A stretch of 64,000 bases of DNA from Ceratodon purpureus (Eukaryota > Streptophyta > Bryopsida > Pseudoditrichales > Ditrichaceae), in the NCBI GenBank assembly GCA_014871385.1, contig CM026433.1:2864474-2928473 (forward strand), given 5' to 3'. Below the pieces are notes generated by a model that did not search any database, was not told the origin of the DNA, and worked only from the letters and a program-made list of their open reading frames with translations. Positions 60,185 through 64,000 of the stretch are shown here, piece by piece. A program made the translations under genes and the position numbers. Positions within the stretch are counted from its first letter, which is position 1, and each line of letters starts with the position of its first letter.

Positions 60185-61180
60185 GGAGGTGGAGGACTGA
60201 GTTTCGGTCGGAGATCTGCAAGTTCGGATTCCAGCCGTTGACGGAGGTGCTTACGGGCAGTGTTGCGTGAGGTTGCTTGTATCACATTGATCTGGAAGAG
60301 ATCGTCGGTGGGTTGGCGGAGACGAAGTTCATTGGTCATGGACGGAGCTTCGTGTTCGGATTTCGCCTAGAGTGGATCGGAGAGGCGGTGGACGCTGACG
60401 TGCTTCTTGTAAGCCTCCTCACGCTCACGTGTTGTCTTGTGCCTATGTAGGGGGCGTGACGAATCGTGGGGTTTGTGTGAAAGCGTGGAAGTAGGGCTTG
60501 TTGTAGTTGCTAGGGGTTCCGTATGGGATATTTTGTTCCGCTGGCATGTCTTGATATGCACTGTGGCCGGGGGTGTTAGGCACCTGGGGACTAGCAGGTT
60601 CGTTGGTTTTGTTTAATTCCAGCGCTGGTAGCTTTTGATGTTGGGGATGGCGTGAAGTTTGGGTGATGGTGGTGGAAGAGTAGAGTTGAGTGTTGATATT
60701 GATCGTAACGTGTGCTTTCATTGAACGTATGAATTGGTAGTCTGGGGTGGCGCTGGATGCTGAGGACATGTGTTGATTGTTGGGCTGTCAGGCGATTGAT
60801 GCGTCGTGGCGAGGTGGTCATACAGTTGCGAGGTGTTTTAGAAGATCGTCCACGGAAGTGAGAACCACGAGGGGTTGGTGATGTGCAGATAGAGACGGGA
60901 GTGAAGTTGATCGTACATAGTAGGGTAGAGGCGACCATTTTGTAGGAGGGGAAGGATTCGTCAATGTAAAAGGATGTACATTTAGGGTGTGTGTCGCATC
61001 ATGTCCTGCAATGGGCGTGAAATGCCTATTGGAGGTAAATTTACTCAATTGAAGCGGACAAGATTGGAAACCCTGGAGAGTTTCACTGGGGTTAGCATTT
61101 TTGAGCAGTGGAACTTGCAAAGAATTGGTTTTGTTTACGTGTTTGGTGACAGTCAATGACGTGGGAGTGGATGTGTCTCG
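60185..61180 (+). other. 3' untranslated region of gene B
   Basis: Loosely similar to the region after gene A at about 60880-61130 (shared GCGACCATTTTGTAG, TTTAGGGTGTG). The part just after the stop has no clear counterpart. Confidence 0.55.
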
Positions 61181-63599
61181 CTTTGGAGCACTTTAGTGCT
61201 TCGTTCCTGGAAGTCGGCAGTGTTGTTACTTGATCTGTTGCGAAAGGTTGGGCATAGTAGGACTGGGTGCATTTGATCCAACGGATTTGCGTTCTCCATG
61301 CTGAGGTTGGATTTTATAGTAGTAAGTATTGTAGCCCTCAATTTAGAGGGCTTCGTTTCCTCGCGTGGTTGATCAATCGGAGATTGATTTTCTGTAACCT
61401 GATGAAAAGAAGATTGTATTGGAAGGTAATCAGCACCAGAAGACCCAGAAAGGACTGAAACCCCACAGTGCAGGTGACAGAGACCCAGACTTCCACCATT
61501 GCAGTCTATGCATGGCTGATATGTGATACAGAACGAGAGGCGGAGATGTTATGCGTAGCAGTCTTTTATTGCGGTCCTTTGAAGGTTCCATGTACTGTAA
61601 CCTCGAGATCTTGACTGCCTTGGAGGCAGTGTGTGTGAAATAGTCTCTTAAAATTCTTCCTTGAGTGGCTTGAAAGTGATAAAAAAAGAGAACTGTCATT
61701 TTGAAAGTGAAATCTGGACTTGGTTTATATTTTAATTTATTCAAAGAGGATATTGATCGGATTTCGAGCAGTCGAGGTGTAATTCAGACTCCGCTGTCAA
61801 GTGGCCAATTCATGAGCAACTGGCCAACATGTTTAGGACCAGAAACCCATTGTATTTTGGATACTTAAGAGCGTTCATTTTTTCTTGAAGTTCCTGCTTC
61901 TGAAGAGTTTAGGAAAGAAAAGCAAGTGGCTTTATTCTTCACAAAATAGGACTTACGAGATATATTCTTAATCCGTATGACAGACTGTGTTCAGAGGACG
62001 GAATTATTCATTGTAATCACTTTCTTGGGCTAAATTGGATGTAATTTCGTAAACCATGGACCTAAACTTTCAGCAAACGTTTCCAAACAATCGAGTATAA
62101 TGGGAAGAGAAGATAACCCGTCACTGCCGAGAGTCCGAATTTTTGGCAGGCATCCCAGTGACCATTCCATAAGCTGAACTAATTTTTGGCAATCTATTCA
62201 AAATTCTCATGTCATTTTTGTTGTGGATGATTTTTATGGATAGGGTGCCACCTATTCATGTAATGTATAGTTGGAGTTAGTTAAGCTATTTTTTATACTA
62301 GATAGAAGTGGTAATAAAGGTTTAATATGAAGTTTATTATGGATCTTCATGATTAGTTTACAAAATCTTCATTTAGGTCATGAAAATGTATTCTATTACA
62401 TTTCCATTTGACTAACAGAATGAATTTTACGAAGACTAATCTTTGATCCATTTGAAGTTTTTTAATAATTCCTGAAATTGAGCATTTTATTGTAGTTATA
62501 ACTTGAATACTATTACTGTGAAAAAATCATCATTACTAATTTTAGTATAACAGTTACATTTCATTCACCACCAAGTTTATCATTGTGTTTGAAAGCAATA
62601 GTAAAATTTACAAAGTTCTATAATGTGTTTGGAAATGGATATGGATTTTCCTTCAAATTGCTTAGATTTTTAACAATTTCATAATGCCACGAAGATTTGT
62701 GATTTAAAAGAATTTGTAGGAGATACTTGCCTTAATCTACTACACGTATAAGATTGGGTTCTATTTACTTATATAGTATTGAGAATATTTAGCGAGCATT
62801 GAGAGCAACCTTTTATTTTAATTTCATTTTCATTTTTTGGACTATGAAAAGAAGAACAATATGTATTACCGGAACATCTTTGGAGAATGTTTATTCCTAG
62901 GACTCATTCTCAAACAAAAATAATCATTATTTAGGACTTCTATTTTTTTAATTAAAGGTTCTAAGGGCATGGAAAATGGTTTCAATGCATTTAGATTTAG
63001 GGTACTCAAGAGCGGAAAGCAAACTGAGTGGAAAGCAAACCAAATCTCTAGATTGCAATGATCATTGATTTTCAATTATAGAGAAAGACATATTATATAG
63101 AAATGTTAAAGTTCCCGTAAATATGCTGGAATAGAAATACTAGTACCCAGTTGAAGACAGACCTTACTCATCATCACTAAGATTAACAACCTTGACATAG
63201 GATTTTTGCCCATTAGAACTAGCGTCATCATCAACTTCACCATCTCCAAGACTACCAAATGTTGTAGCATTATCCTTTTGCACCTAGTCAATTGACTTTT
63301 GAGCCTAGATACTCTCTACTTGACATTCCCTACATGATCCACAAGCCTAGGGATGTAAGTTGTCTCTAGGAGCAACACTTGTCCATTTGATAGTGGAGGT
63401 CTAGCAAGAGGTAAGTAGAGTATACTCATTGTCTCTCCGTTTCTCTATCTCTTCGTTTGCCCCAAGCATTATTGTTTTGTGTTTAGTATAGGGGAGCTTA
63501 GTGATCCTTGACTTTGCATTAACATTTTGTCTTAAGGTTGTTGGGTTCAAGTGGATTGTTGGATTCAAGTTGATTGTTGGGTTGGAGGTGGTGGCTTAG
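61181..63599. other. Gene-free region with a possible coding scrap
   Basis: Mostly AT-rich without recognised genes. At 63160-63275 on the minus strand a short frame ends in SYVKVVNLSDDE and a stop, which looks like a protein C terminus, but stops interrupt it upstream and I cannot name it. Confidence 0.4.
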
Positions 63600-63606
63600 G
63601 ATTTGA

Positions 63607-63795
63607 AGCAGTAAGTGAATTTTGTCTTGGCAGATGAGGAAATTAGGAGAAGTGTAGCCGCAATGGTAACATTTAGTTGGTCTGATAGTAGTGAAGATAA
63701 CCTTGACACTAATGTATTGTCTTCATTTGTTGGGTTTGAGGAAATCCAAGAAGGCGAGCAACTCAAGGTGGAAAAGGAAGACAATTGTGGATAGT
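63607..63795 (+). pseudogene. Short unidentified coding scrap
   Basis: A plus-strand frame of about 60 codons contains FVLADEEIRRSVAAM and SWSDSSEDNLD and ends at TAG. The Ser/Asp/Glu-rich composition recalls the linker after a retroelement Gag, but there is no motif to prove it. An 18-bp word (TTGTTGGRTTCAAGTTGA-like) is repeated about three times just upstream, at 63538-63588. Confidence 0.3.
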
Positions 63796-64000
63796 ACACG
63801 AAGGATGTTTGGGCGATTTGTGGAGTCTCTTCCAACCGGCGGCGCAACATCAACCATGGACAAAGACCAATGAGATGATGTAAGTCCACTTTTTTTCTTA
63901 TATGAGACAACTTTCTAATGCGGTTATAGACGACTTTAAGGACCATGGCTGGTGGTTGTTTTGAGATGACAAAATTCCAATTACAAATTTTAGAATATGC

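Overview
The window is nuclear DNA of a land plant. The evidence is the set of plant gene families seen (two TIME FOR COFFEE-like genes, a COBRA-like gene, a plant-type exostosin-family glycosyltransferase, cyclin C), many short spliceosomal introns, and a plant Ty1/copia element with a tRNA-iMet-type primer site. An early-diverging plant (moss-like or another non-seed lineage) is my best guess from how far the proteins differ from flowering-plant relatives and from the unusual GT-rich introns, but the sequence does not prove it.

Layout. 0.4-5.7 kb: a complete, young Ty1/copia retrotransposon with 148-bp LTRs, one 1436-codon Gag-Pol frame and a 5-bp target duplication. It sits inside an unrecognised minus-strand reading frame. 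A leucine-rich-repeat scrap follows on the plus strand. 8-11.6 kb: a (CT)68 microsatellite, a 928-bp TTAA-flanked inverted-repeat element and a decayed reading frame. 12.4-17.8 kb: three unrelated gene fragments (exostosin, COBRA-like, cyclin C) placed head to tail on the minus strand and joined inside introns. 18-23 kb: AT-rich relics and tandem repeats. 23-36.3 kb and 47.3-61.2 kb: two directly repeated, 17-coding-exon TIC-like genes (A and B). 36.3-47.3 kb: AT-rich spacer with a second TTAA element, LINE 3' ends with target duplications, and a diverged direct repeat. 61.2-64 kb: AT-rich, with only coding scraps.

The two TIC-like genes are the only host genes that look largely intact. A reads through as 2052 codons. 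B would read as about 2168 codons but carries one extra G in a G8 run. Their similarity is a mosaic: blocks of near-identity, introns included, alternate abruptly with strongly diverged blocks, and the last near-identical block stops at the stop codon. This is best explained by repeated gene conversion between an old tandem pair.

The best candidates for something undescribed are this conversion mosaic, the three-gene exon mosaic (the signature of a gene-capturing transposon whose ends I could not find), and the TTAA/CCCC inverted-repeat family, which has piggyBac-like ends. The young copia element has Asn where the first catalytic Asp of its integrase should be.
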